Position numbers and translations under genes: made by a program
Shown: positions 1-5,466 of the stretch, in pieces
Position numbering within the stretch: the stretch's first letter is position 1
Layout of the letters: every line of letters begins with the position of its first letter
The notes under the pieces: generated by a model
Databases searched by the model: none
The model's input: only the letters and a program-made list of their open reading frames with translations
What the model was told of the DNA's origin: nothing
From: Coleofasciculus sp. S288
GTDB lineage: Bacteria > Cyanobacteriota > Cyanobacteriia > Cyanobacteriales > Coleofasciculaceae
DNA length: 5,673 nucleotides
Direction: 5' to 3'
Assembly (NCBI GenBank): GCA_020216575.1
Contig: JAIUYC010000339.1
Span: 1-5,673, forward strand

Positions 1-1
1 G

Positions 2-1330
2 TACAATTCAGCGTTATTAGATGAATCTGGTAATCTGGTGTCGGTGCTGTCTCTGGTGCTCGATGTCACGGAGCGCATGCAGGCTGACTTAGAACGCATT
101 AATCTACTGGAACGAGAAAAGACAGCCCGCACTCAAGCTGAAACTGCAAACCGGATTAAAGATGAGTTTCTCGCTGTTCTCTCTCACGAATTGCGATCGC
201 CCCTCAACCCCATCCTCGGTTGGTCAAAACTACTGCAAAGCCGCAAGCTTGATGAAAAAACGGTAGCTCGAGGTCTTGAAACAATTGAGCGCAATGCTAA
301 ATTGCAGACCCAACTGATTGAAGACTTGCTGGATGTCTCTCGGATTTTGCGCGGTAAACTGACGCTGAACGTCTGTCCGATTGACTTAGTCTCCACGATT
401 GAGGCAGCACTGGAAACCGTGCGTTTGGCCGCTTGTGCCAAGTCGATTGAAATTCGGATGGTGTATGAACCCAATGTTGGGCAAGTATTGGGCGATCCGA
501 ATCGCTTACAGCAAGTCGTTTGGAATCTGCTGTCTAATGCCATTAAGTTTACCCCTGCTGGAGGTCGGGTAGAAGTCCGCCTCTCAACTCATTGTGACTG
601 GAAAGACACCAAGCCAAATTCCAAGTCGAGTGCATTCGACAATCAATCTAACAATCTAAAATCTAACTATGCTCAGATCCAAGTCAGCGATACAGGCAAG
701 GGCATTAACGCTGAATTCTTACCTTATGTGTTTGATTACTTTCGTCAAGAAAACAGCAGCACGACCCGGTCATTTGGTGGTTTAGGATTGGGATTGGCAA
801 TTGTGCGCCACTTGGTTGAACTGCATGGTGGAACAGTAAAGGCAGAAAGTTTGGGTGAAGGACAGGGAGCCACCTTTACCGTCAGACTCCCACTAACAGC
901 AACTCAGCCAGAAATGAAGCCAAGTAAGCAAGACTACGAGAATGCTCCGGATTTGAGTGGTATCCGAATTTTAGTCGTGGATGACGAGGCAGATATGCGG
1001 GAGTTTCTCGCCTTCACGCTGGAAGGATATGGGGCTGAAGTGATAGTTGTCTCATCGGCGGCTGAGGCACTGGAAGCACTGTGTGAAGTTAAGCCAGATG
1101 TCCTGTTAAGTGATGTTGGCATGCCAGAAGTCGATGGGTATATGCTGATACGTCAAATCCGAGCCATGCCGCCAGAGCGAGGGGGACAGATTCGAGCGAT
1201 CGCACTTACGGCTTATGCTGGGGAGACTGACCAAACCCAAGCTCTTTCAGCCGGTTTTCAGAAACATGTTGCTAAACCAGTAGAACCGGCTGAATTAGCT
1301 GCGGTAGTGGCTAGCCTAATTAGGGGTTAG
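2..1330 (+). CDS. Hybrid sensor histidine kinase/response regulator, 5' end outside window
   Basis: The frame is open to the left edge from base 2, so the start lies upstream; the GTG at 38 is not a convincing start because PAS-type sequence (DESGNLVSVLSLVLDVTER) already precedes and spans it. Counting residues from that GTG, a PAS tail and short coiled-coil linker (1-40) lead to a HisKA dimerisation domain with H-box SHELRSPL (His50, codon 185-187). The HATPase domain follows: N-box around NLLSNAIKFTP (163-173), G1 DTGKG (218-222), F-box-like FDYFRQ (232-237) and G2 GGLGLGLAI (247-255). A C-terminal receiver has the acidic pair Asp315/Asp316, phospho-acceptor Asp359, Thr391 and Lys413. All key residues are present, so autophosphorylation on His and transfer to the attached receiver are expected from family knowledge. 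No DNA-binding output domain follows. The signal is unknown because the sensory part is missing. Residues 184-211 form a hydrophilic insert partly encoded by a short tandem repeat. Confidence 0.94.
   Translation, partial: YNSALLDESGNLVSVLSLVLDVTERMQADLERINLLEREKTARTQAETANRIKDEFLAVLSHELRSPLNPILGWSKLLQSRKLDEKTVARGLETIERNAKLQTQLIEDLLDVSRILRGKLTLNVCPIDLVSTIEAALETVRLAACAKSIEIRMVYEPNVGQVLGDPNRLQQVVWNLLSNAIKFTPAGGRVEVRLSTHCDWKDTKPNSKSSAFDNQSNNLKSNYAQIQVSDTGKGINAEFLPYVFDYFRQENSSTTRSFGGLGLGLAIVRHLVELHGGTVKAESLGEGQGATFTVRLPLTATQPEMKPSKQDYENAPDLSGIRILVVDDEADMREFLAFTLEGYGAEVIVVSSAAEALEALCEVKPDVLLSDVGMPEVDGYMLIRQIRAMPPERGGQIRAIALTAYAGETDQTQALSAGFQKHVAKPVEPAELAAVVASLIRG
645..666. repeat. Three AATCTAA units inside the kinase HATPase domain
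   Basis: AATCTAA occurs at 645-651, 653-659 and 660-666, spaced 8 and 7 bp. This resembles the heptameric short tandem repeats of filamentous cyanobacteria. Translated in frame it gives an Asn/Ser-rich stretch (NQSNNLKSN) in the loop between the N-box and the G1 box, where such kinases tolerate variable length. The surrounding catalytic motifs are intact. Confidence 0.7.
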
Positions 1331-1362
1331 TTATGCAAGAAGTCTCTCCTTCTCTCACGCTC

Positions 1363-2406
1363 TCAACATGACGGGTTCCAAGTGAGAATTCCTCGATCGC
1401 CATCGAGTTCAACAGGTTGCCCCACGGGAAGGGCGGGATTGGGTCCTTCATGACCGAACGGGAGTTCGCTGACAATGGGTAAACCAAGGTCGCTCAAGCG
1501 ATCGCGCAATACCTCTTCTACTGTCCAGCTTGGAACACCCTGTGGCGGTTCGCAACGGCTAAAACGACCCAACGCAATGCCTCGAACGCCTTGGAACGCA
1601 CCACTCATGCGCCACTGAGTTAGCATGCGATCGATGCGATAAGGAGCTTCTGTCACGTCTTCCAAGGCGAGAATCACACCATCCAAGGGGGGATGGGCTG
1701 GTGTCCCAAGCAAATGAGTGGCAACTGTGAGATTGGCGGGTAGCAAAATCCCACTCACTACGCCACCGCCCCAACCAACGCCTGTTAGAGGAGCAAGGGG
1801 GCGTCTTTCCACACAGTCAAACAATCGATTGAGTGACCACTCCGGCTCAGCCGCTAGGCTTGTCAGCACGGGTCCATGAACTCCAGAGACACCAATCTGA
1901 GCAAGACTCCATAGCAAAGCGGTGATGTCAGAAAAGCCAATCAGCCATTTTAGAGAGGAGGGGGTGAGGGGGTGAGGGGATGAAGGGGTGAATGTTGCCG
2001 TCCCATCTGAGTTAGGAGTTGAACTGTTCCCCGTCTCCCTTGCTCCCCATCTCCCTTGCTCCCTGTCTCCTTTTAGAGAAGTCCATGTCCAATTTTCCAG
2101 GAGACGGGCGCTACCATAGCCGCCTCTAGTACAGAGAATACCTTTGCATTCCGGGTCGTTCCAGGCTTGTGCTAACTGCTGGCATCGTTCGCTATCTAAA
2201 CCGGCTAGGTAACCGTCTCTGGCATCCCAGTTGTCTTGGAATTCGACTCGGTAGCCGTGCGATCGCCAAATCTCCACACCCTTATGAAATGCTTCAAACT
2301 CTCGCAAGGCTCCGCTAGGAGCAATTACCCGCAGTAAATCCCCTGGTTTGAGCGGTGGTGGGAGGTGACATTGATGAATTTTGGACGTTTGGATTTTGGC
2401 TTGCAT
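1363..2406 (-). CDS. LD-carboxypeptidase, peptidase family S66 (LdcA/MccF-like), with in-frame repeat insertion
   Basis: Family S66 serine peptidases cleave the bond between an L- and a D-amino acid, classically removing the terminal D-Ala from tetrapeptide muropeptides during peptidoglycan recycling; MccF relatives detoxify peptide-nucleotide antibiotics. The 347-residue protein has the N-terminal signature KPGDLLRVIAPSGAL, the RGGYGSARLL segment, nucleophile motif GFSDITALL (Ser159), LALEDVTEAPYRIDRML (Glu249) and ELPFGHEGPN (His319). The Glu-His spacing of 70 and Ser-Glu spacing of 90 fit the family triad. No signal peptide is visible, consistent with a cytoplasmic enzyme. ATG at 2406 is chosen; a TTG lies directly before it (2409) and an in-frame TGA two codons further up, and no clear ribosome-binding site is seen. 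Residues 113-153 are a foreign low-complexity insertion; without them the length is about 306, normal for LdcA. It lies 57 bp after the solute-binding protein gene on the same strand, so co-transcription is plausible. The split between LdcA and MccF function cannot be decided here. Confidence 0.92.
   Translation of the reverse strand: MQAKIQTSKIHQCHLPPPLKPGDLLRVIAPSGALREFEAFHKGVEIWRSHGYRVEFQDNWDARDGYLAGLDSERCQQLAQAWNDPECKGILCTRGGYGSARLLENWTWTSLKGDREQGRWGARETGNSSTPNSDGTATFTPSSPHPLTPSSLKWLIGFSDITALLWSLAQIGVSGVHGPVLTSLAAEPEWSLNRLFDCVERRPLAPLTGVGWGGGVVSGILLPANLTVATHLLGTPAHPPLDGVILALEDVTEAPYRIDRMLTQWRMSGAFQGVRGIALGRFSRCEPPQGVPSWTVEEVLRDRLSDLGLPIVSELPFGHEGPNPALPVGQPVELDGDRGILTWNPSC
1948..2079. repeat. 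Octamer-array insertion in the LD-carboxypeptidase gene, flanked by 9-bp direct repeats
   Basis: TTTTAGAGA occurs at 1948-1956 and again at 2071-2079, exactly 123 bp apart. Between them lie four octamers of the form GGGGGTGA (1960-1991, with variants GGGGATGA and AGGGGTGA), a core of about 37 bp without repeats (1992-2028), then pyrimidine-rich 16-bp units CCCCGTCTCCCTTGCT and CCCCATCTCCCTTGCT (2029-2060) with a partial third (2061-2070). The left array is G-rich and the right array C-rich on the same strand, so the two ends form an imperfect inverted repeat. On the coding strand the direct repeat is TCT CTA AAA (Ser-Leu-Lys), appearing in the protein before and at the end of the added sequence. 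The length is a multiple of three and no stop is introduced. It looks like a small non-autonomous repeat unit with a target duplication, though slippage or recombination between repeats is an alternative. Confidence 0.75.
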
Positions 2407-2463
2407 CAAGGTTCACAGGCATTTCGCTGCATTTCGAGAACCCTAACACATTAAGAGGCATGT

Positions 2464-3771
2464 TTAAAACTCTCTGTCACCCAGAGCTAACTCAAGACGT
2501 TGCTGAGAGTCTTGTAACGCTTCTTTGGGACTGCGCTTACCCAGGAGAGAGGCTTCGATGGCTCGTCCCAAGTTATCTGATAAACGAGTATATCCGGGAA
2601 TAATAGGACGCGATCGCGCCGATTCCATTTGTTCGAGGAAAACCTGCAAAACAGGATTCTCCTTCACAAAAGCTTGATATTTTTCACTTTGCTGAGCTTT
2701 CACATTAATCGGCAGATAACCAGTTCCTAATGCCCAAGCCGTTTGAAATTCTTCACTTAGCACATACTCCAAAAATTTAAAAGCAGCTTGCTCTTGTTCC
2801 GGAGTTGTCTTAAAAACGAATAAATTCTCACCTCCCACCACAGCAGCTCGTTTTTCAAGGGCGGGAATTGGAAAGACATCATAATCAACCCCTGTTTGCC
2901 GCAACTGCCCCAATGTCCACGGTCCAGTTACCTGCATAACCGCTTTACCCGTCAGGAAGTTATCCAACTCGTAACCCCTTTCGGGTGCTGAAAGCATTGC
3001 CAAATCTTCTTTAACCAGGTTTGCACCGAATTGTAAGGCAGTAATTGCTCCAGGCGTCACTAAAGTTGGCTGACCTTGTTGCAATAGCTCACCACCAGCA
3101 CTGAAGATAAACGGCAACCAGGCAAAAACCGTCCATTCTCCCTTCCCCAACGACAAAAACATCCCATATTGGTCTTTTCGACCATCACCGTCGAAATCCT
3201 GAGTTAATTGCTTCGCAACCTCGTGCAGTTCCTCCCATGTTCGGGGGGCTTTAAGGATGCCTGCCTTTTCAAACAGCGTCGGACGGTAAAAAATTGCGGC
3301 ATTGTTTGTAGCAAGAGGAACTGACCAAAGATGCCCGTCGAGTTTCATCGACTCAAACAACGCTGGGTCAATCTCCTGTAAAATCGGAGATTGGTTTAAC
3401 CAATCATCCAAAGGGCGAATCGCTTGAAGGTCTACCAACTGACCTGTAAGCTGGGGAACAAACCACAGCATATCCGGCGGAACGTTCCCCACCACTGCTG
3501 TTAAAATTTTGGGTAGCTGTCCATCAGGTTGACCGATGTAGAGCGCTTCCACCTGGATGTCAGGATGAGTTTGATTAAATTTGTTGACCAGCGCGTTAAA
3601 GATATCCCGATTTTCTGGTGGATTGATGCCATGCCAAAGCGTCACTTTAATCCCATCACTCTGGGATGCTGAATCAGTCTGACATCCGCCCAATAGGAAC
3701 AAACTCAGGCTTAGGACAAGGATGCAAAAGTAGCGAATGGGGAATTGGGAATAGGGAATTGGTGTTCGCAT
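2464..3771 (-). CDS. ABC transporter extracellular solute-binding lipoprotein, family 1 (sugar/MalE-like)
   Basis: The 435-residue product starts with a lipoprotein signal: Arg2 and Arg13 in the n-region, a hydrophobic stretch at about 14-28 and lipobox LLGG followed by Cys30, so it should be lipid-anchored outside the cytoplasmic membrane. The mature part is typical of family 1 solute-binding proteins: KVTLWHGINPPENRDIF near the start, NKFNQTHPDIQVEALYIG, LWSVPLATNNAAIFYR, DFDGDGRKDQYGMF (192-205, an Asp-rich loop resembling a calcium site seen in this family), and VMQVTGPWTLGQLRQTGVDYDVFPIPAL. Such proteins capture mono- or oligosaccharides, or glycerol phosphodiesters, for an ABC importer; the ligand cannot be named. 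No permease or ATPase gene is in the window. ATG at 3771 is preferred over an upstream in-frame TTG (3813), because it puts the hydrophobic core at the usual distance; no strong ribosome-binding site is visible. Codons 4-12 come from a heptamer repeat. Confidence 0.93.
   Translation of the reverse strand: MRTPIPYSQFPIRYFCILVLSLSLFLLGGCQTDSASQSDGIKVTLWHGINPPENRDIFNALVNKFNQTHPDIQVEALYIGQPDGQLPKILTAVVGNVPPDMLWFVPQLTGQLVDLQAIRPLDDWLNQSPILQEIDPALFESMKLDGHLWSVPLATNNAAIFYRPTLFEKAGILKAPRTWEELHEVAKQLTQDFDGDGRKDQYGMFLSLGKGEWTVFAWLPFIFSAGGELLQQGQPTLVTPGAITALQFGANLVKEDLAMLSAPERGYELDNFLTGKAVMQVTGPWTLGQLRQTGVDYDVFPIPALEKRAAVVGGENLFVFKTTPEQEQAAFKFLEYVLSEEFQTAWALGTGYLPINVKAQQSEKYQAFVKENPVLQVFLEQMESARSRPIIPGYTRLSDNLGRAIEASLLGKRSPKEALQDSQQRLELALGDREF
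3735..3762. repeat. Four GAATNGG heptamers encoding part of a signal peptide
   Basis: On the plus strand GAATGGG, GAATTGG, GAATAGG and GAATTGG follow one another without gaps. On the coding strand they give residues 4-12 of the solute-binding lipoprotein (PIPYSQFPI), between the start Met and the hydrophobic core. The total of 28 bp is not a multiple of three, so the repeat was not simply inserted into an existing reading frame; it more likely replaced or moved the N-terminus. Confidence 0.75.
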
Positions 3772-3823
3772 AGTGTTCTTCGCAGGAGTTGCCGGATGCT
3801 GTGTGACGCGCAAGCGATCGCAA

Positions 3824-3891
3824 TATCACGCGAAGTGATAGCATGAGGCGAAGCCATAGCGACGTTAGCGTCGGAGCCTCGGAACGAATGC
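3824..3891. repeat. Two adjoining hairpin elements between glycosyltransferase and binding-protein genes
   Basis: The first hairpin is TATCAC (3824-3829), loop GCGAA, GTGATA (3835-3840), a perfect 6-bp stem. The second starts at the next base and is nested: GCAT (3841-3844) with ATGC (3888-3891), GAGGC (3845-3849) with GCCTC (3876-3880), and CGACG (3860-3864) with CGTCG (3869-3873) around a TTAG loop. A HIP1 palindrome (3814-3821) sits just to the left. There is no T-run after the stems on either strand, so this does not look like an intrinsic terminator. It resembles the palindromic interspersed repeats of cyanobacteria. Confidence 0.6.
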
Positions 3892-3923
3892 CAGCAAGAA
3901 GACAAGTATTGGTAATTAGAAAC

Positions 3924-3958
3924 TTTGACGTTTGACGTTTAACGTTTGATGTTTGACT
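3924..3958. repeat. TTTGACG heptamer array, five units
   Basis: TTTGACG, TTTGACG, TTTAACG, TTTGATG and TTTGACT are contiguous, with at most two changes from the consensus. It lies in the 195-bp gap between the glycosyltransferase stop and the binding-protein start. The 7-bp period matches cyanobacterial short tandemly repeated repetitive sequences. Any short reading frame through it is probably not a gene. Confidence 0.85.
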
Positions 3959-3960
3959 TG

Positions 3961-3981
3961 TACCCATTACCCATTACCCAG
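3961..3981. repeat. TACCCAT heptamer array overlapping the glycosyltransferase stop codon
   Basis: TACCCAT, TACCCAT and TACCCAG lie two bases after the TTTGACG array. On the coding strand the unit reads TGGGTAA, and one copy supplies the TAA stop of the glycosyltransferase (3967-3969) and its last residues (LGNG). The repeat therefore sets the C-terminus of the protein. Confidence 0.85.
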
Positions 3982-5052
3982 AATATCTTTAAACCAATCT
4001 TCAAAGCGATCGCCTAATGCATCCAAAGAGTATTCTGTCTCAGCGTGTTGGCGACACTTGTAACGGTCAATCTCATCCAAGCGTTTGATTGCCTCAACCA
4101 ATCCCGCTATACTATCCGGTTCAACTAAAAAACCTGTTTCCCCATCCCGGACAATTTCCGCTGGTCCTCCACGACGATAGGCAATCACCGGTACTCCACA
4201 AGCCAGCGCTTCAATTGCCACATTACCAAATGCTTCTACCCAACGGGGCGTCATCACTAAGGCCTGACACTGACGCAGTTCTTTTTGCAGTTCTTTAGTT
4301 GACAAAAACCCCACGTACTCAATCGGGGCTTGCGGATATTCCCAACAAATCTGCTGCCAATACCCCTTGTCTTGCATTTTGCCAAAAATTTTCAGCGGTA
4401 TCCCTGTAAGGTGAGACGCCGCCACCGCATCTTCGAGTGCCTTTTCTGGCGCAATTCGACCCAACCAAGCCAGTGCCTCTCCGGGTTCACCACAGAATTC
4501 GTACAGCGATAAATCGATTCCACTCCCTAAACAGCGACAGCGTTCGGCAAAGGGAAATGTTGCGGCTTGTGATGCCGTGTAGACCCCAATCGTACCCGGA
4601 AACCGAACCGCTACTTGCTCCATCATTTGATCCAGCGTTTGGGTTATCGAACCCATGCTAATGAAATGAGCAACTGGGCGCGTCAAGAAAGGCGTCAGGT
4701 AAAACGGCAACCAATCAAAGGCAAAATTGACAATCAGGTCATAATCAGCTTGGACTGTGCGAATGTACTCCCACATATTTGCCAGAACAGCATCTCCCGG
4801 CATGCAGATGGGGGCGTCGGACTCCAGGTTTTGAGCCATCATTTGCAGGTTTCCTGGAATCCCCTGAATCGGAATGTCACCCATAACTGACTCAGTTGGT
4901 GCGACAACCTGGATTGTATGACCTCGCCGCCTCATCTCTTGGGCGATATTTTGCAGCGTTAATTCTACGCCACCACCGATTCCCGAACCCAAGGGTCCAA
5001 CTGAAGTGGAGACGAGTAGCAACCTGAGAGATTTAGCGATCGCCGGGATCAT
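3967..5052 (-). CDS. Glycosyltransferase family 4 (group 1, GT-B fold)
   Basis: The 361-residue protein has both halves of a GT-B glycosyltransferase. The N-terminal acceptor half has LRLLLVSTSVGPLGSGIGGGVE (9-30) with the glycine-rich loop, then a strand-helix pattern ending AQEMRRRGHTIQVVAP. The C-terminal nucleotide-sugar half has LAWLGRIAPEKALEDAV (194-210) with Arg199 and Lys204 positioned for donor phosphates, and the EX7E motif in EAFGNVAIEALACGVPVIAYRRGGPAEI (Glu273, Glu281). Family members retain the donor sugar's anomeric configuration and commonly act in polysaccharide, glycolipid or envelope glycan synthesis; donor and acceptor cannot be named. The residue after EK is Ala where Gly is usual, a mild change. 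There is no signal peptide or clear membrane segment, so it is probably cytosolic or peripheral. ATG at 5052 is the only reasonable start, although no ribosome-binding site precedes it. The gene is first of three leftward genes; whether they share a transcript is uncertain. Confidence 0.92.
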   Translation of the reverse strand: MIPAIAKSLRLLLVSTSVGPLGSGIGGGVELTLQNIAQEMRRRGHTIQVVAPTESVMGDIPIQGIPGNLQMMAQNLESDAPICMPGDAVLANMWEYIRTVQADYDLIVNFAFDWLPFYLTPFLTRPVAHFISMGSITQTLDQMMEQVAVRFPGTIGVYTASQAATFPFAERCRCLGSGIDLSLYEFCGEPGEALAWLGRIAPEKALEDAVAASHLTGIPLKIFGKMQDKGYWQQICWEYPQAPIEYVGFLSTKELQKELRQCQALVMTPRWVEAFGNVAIEALACGVPVIAYRRGGPAEIVRDGETGFLVEPDSIAGLVEAIKRLDEIDRYKCRQHAETEYSLDALGDRFEDWFKDILGNG

Positions 5053-5066
5053 TATCTATCAAATGG

Positions 5067-5080
5067 GGGGTCAGGGGTCA
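5067..5080. repeat. GGGGTCA heptamer, two units
   Basis: GGGGTCA occurs at 5067-5073 and 5074-5080, just upstream of the glycosyltransferase start. A related GGTCAGGGG lies at 5170-5178. It is a short relic of another 7-bp repeat family and it occupies the region where a ribosome-binding site and leader would be expected. Confidence 0.55.
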
Positions 5081-5089
5081 GAAGCGGAC

Positions 5090-5153
5090 AACATGGATTT
5101 TTAACACCGCTACATCGATAGAACATTCTCTCACTCATCGGTGCATCCATGTT
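5090..5153. promoter_or_regulatory. Imperfect long hairpin upstream of the glycosyltransferase
   Basis: AACATGGAT (5090-5098) pairs perfectly with ATCCATGTT (5145-5153). After an asymmetric internal loop, CACCG (5105-5109) pairs with CGGTG (5139-5143), giving 14 base pairs around a loop of about 29 nt. It ends 37 bp before the ATG, so it would lie in the leader if transcription starts further upstream. No known riboswitch or attenuator pattern is recognised, and no T-run follows. It could also be a degenerate interspersed repeat. Confidence 0.4.
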
Positions 5154-5239
5154 CAAATCCGTGTTGCGTGGTCAGGGGAGGTAGATTTTCATTCCTTTAT
5201 TGTGAGCGCTAGTGCAGCGTGGCAGAAATAACTATCCAG

Positions 5240-5268
5240 TTGAAAAAGGTTAAAAAGCTTACTATACT
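5240..5268 (+). promoter_or_regulatory. Candidate rightward sigma-70-type promoter
   Basis: TTGAAA (5240-5245) and TATACT (5263-5268) are separated by exactly 17 bp, close to the TTGACA/TATAAT consensus at ideal spacing, in an A-rich setting. Transcription would start near 5275 and run rightward toward the end of the oppositely oriented HEAT-like gene. No coding frame follows within 190 bp, so the product would be a short RNA or an antisense transcript. This is a by-eye match only. Confidence 0.45.
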
Positions 5269-5287
5269 AGCTTTCTTTCATAAAAGC

Positions 5288-5309
5288 CCTCTGCCCCCTG
5301 CCTTCTTGC
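5288..5309. repeat. Degenerate CCNCTGC repeat remnant
   Basis: CCTCTGC (5288-5294), CCCCTGC (5295-5301) and the 8-bp CTTCTTGC (5302-5309) follow each other. This pyrimidine-rich pattern looks like a worn copy of a tandem heptamer family. It lies just after the predicted rightward transcription start. Confidence 0.4.
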
Positions 5310-5388
5310 GCTGGTTCATGGGGAGTCTTGCATCCTGATGATGAATGCAGACGTGCGTTGTATGCAGAACATTTAAGTAACCAGACAG

Positions 5389-5451
5389 AATTAATTACAT
5401 GTTGATTCCTTGCTATACCTAATTTACAGCCCATTTTTTGTGTAATTAATT
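5389..5451. other. 11-bp perfect AT-rich inverted repeat
   Basis: AATTAATTACA (5389-5399) is the exact reverse complement of TGTAATTAATT (5441-5451), with a 41-nt loop containing TTTTTT (5434-5439). It starts 15 bp beyond the stop of the leftward HEAT-like gene and about 115 bp after the predicted rightward transcription start. The stem is all A/T apart from one G-C pair, and the T-run is in the loop, so it is a poor intrinsic terminator. It might still mark the end of either transcript or be a palindromic repeat. Confidence 0.4.
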
Positions 5452-5466
5452 GCGCCCAACTACTTA

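Larger units (their letters stand above)
5053..5466. other. Non-coding gap between glycosyltransferase and HEAT-like gene
   Basis: No reading frame with recognisable content occurs in these 414 bp. From left to right they hold GGGGTCA repeats, an imperfect hairpin, a third GGTCAGGGG remnant (5170-5178), a rightward sigma-70-type promoter, a pyrimidine-rich repeat remnant and a long AT-rich inverted repeat. A 12-codon frame (5338-5376, ATG ATG ... TAA) is too short to support. No convincing leftward promoter for the glycosyltransferase was found by eye. Confidence 0.7.

Noticed and set aside
184..543. Minus-strand frame of 119 codons within the kinase gene
   Set aside because: It is the complement of the conserved HisKA and N-box coding sequence, which fully explains the region.
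1331..1362. Terminator between the convergent kinase and carboxypeptidase genes
   Set aside because: The 32-bp gap is pyrimidine-rich but has no inverted repeat long enough for a stem.
1948..2079. Complete insertion sequence
   Set aside because: Only 123 bp of extra DNA and no transposase; at most a non-autonomous repeat unit.
2355..2603. Plus-strand frame of 82 codons across the carboxypeptidase start and binding-protein end
   Set aside because: It lies opposite two well-supported genes and has no family-like sequence.
3674..3967. Leftward reading frames through the repeat-rich gap, giving up to 97 residues
   Set aside because: Their sequence is the translation of the heptamer arrays and hairpin repeats, and they overlap the start of the binding-protein gene in another frame; no domain-like pattern is seen.
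3924..3981. CRISPR array
   Set aside because: Units are contiguous 7-mers without spacers of constant length, so this is a simple tandem repeat.
5200..5210. Half of a symmetric lac-type operator (TTGTGAGCGCT)
   Set aside because: The right half (AGTGC) does not match, and no LacI-family regulator is in the window; an 11-base match is likely chance.
5338..5376. Twelve-codon frame with double ATG after the rightward promoter
   Set aside because: Too short, no ribosome-binding site and no recognisable sequence; only worth noting if a transcript is found.
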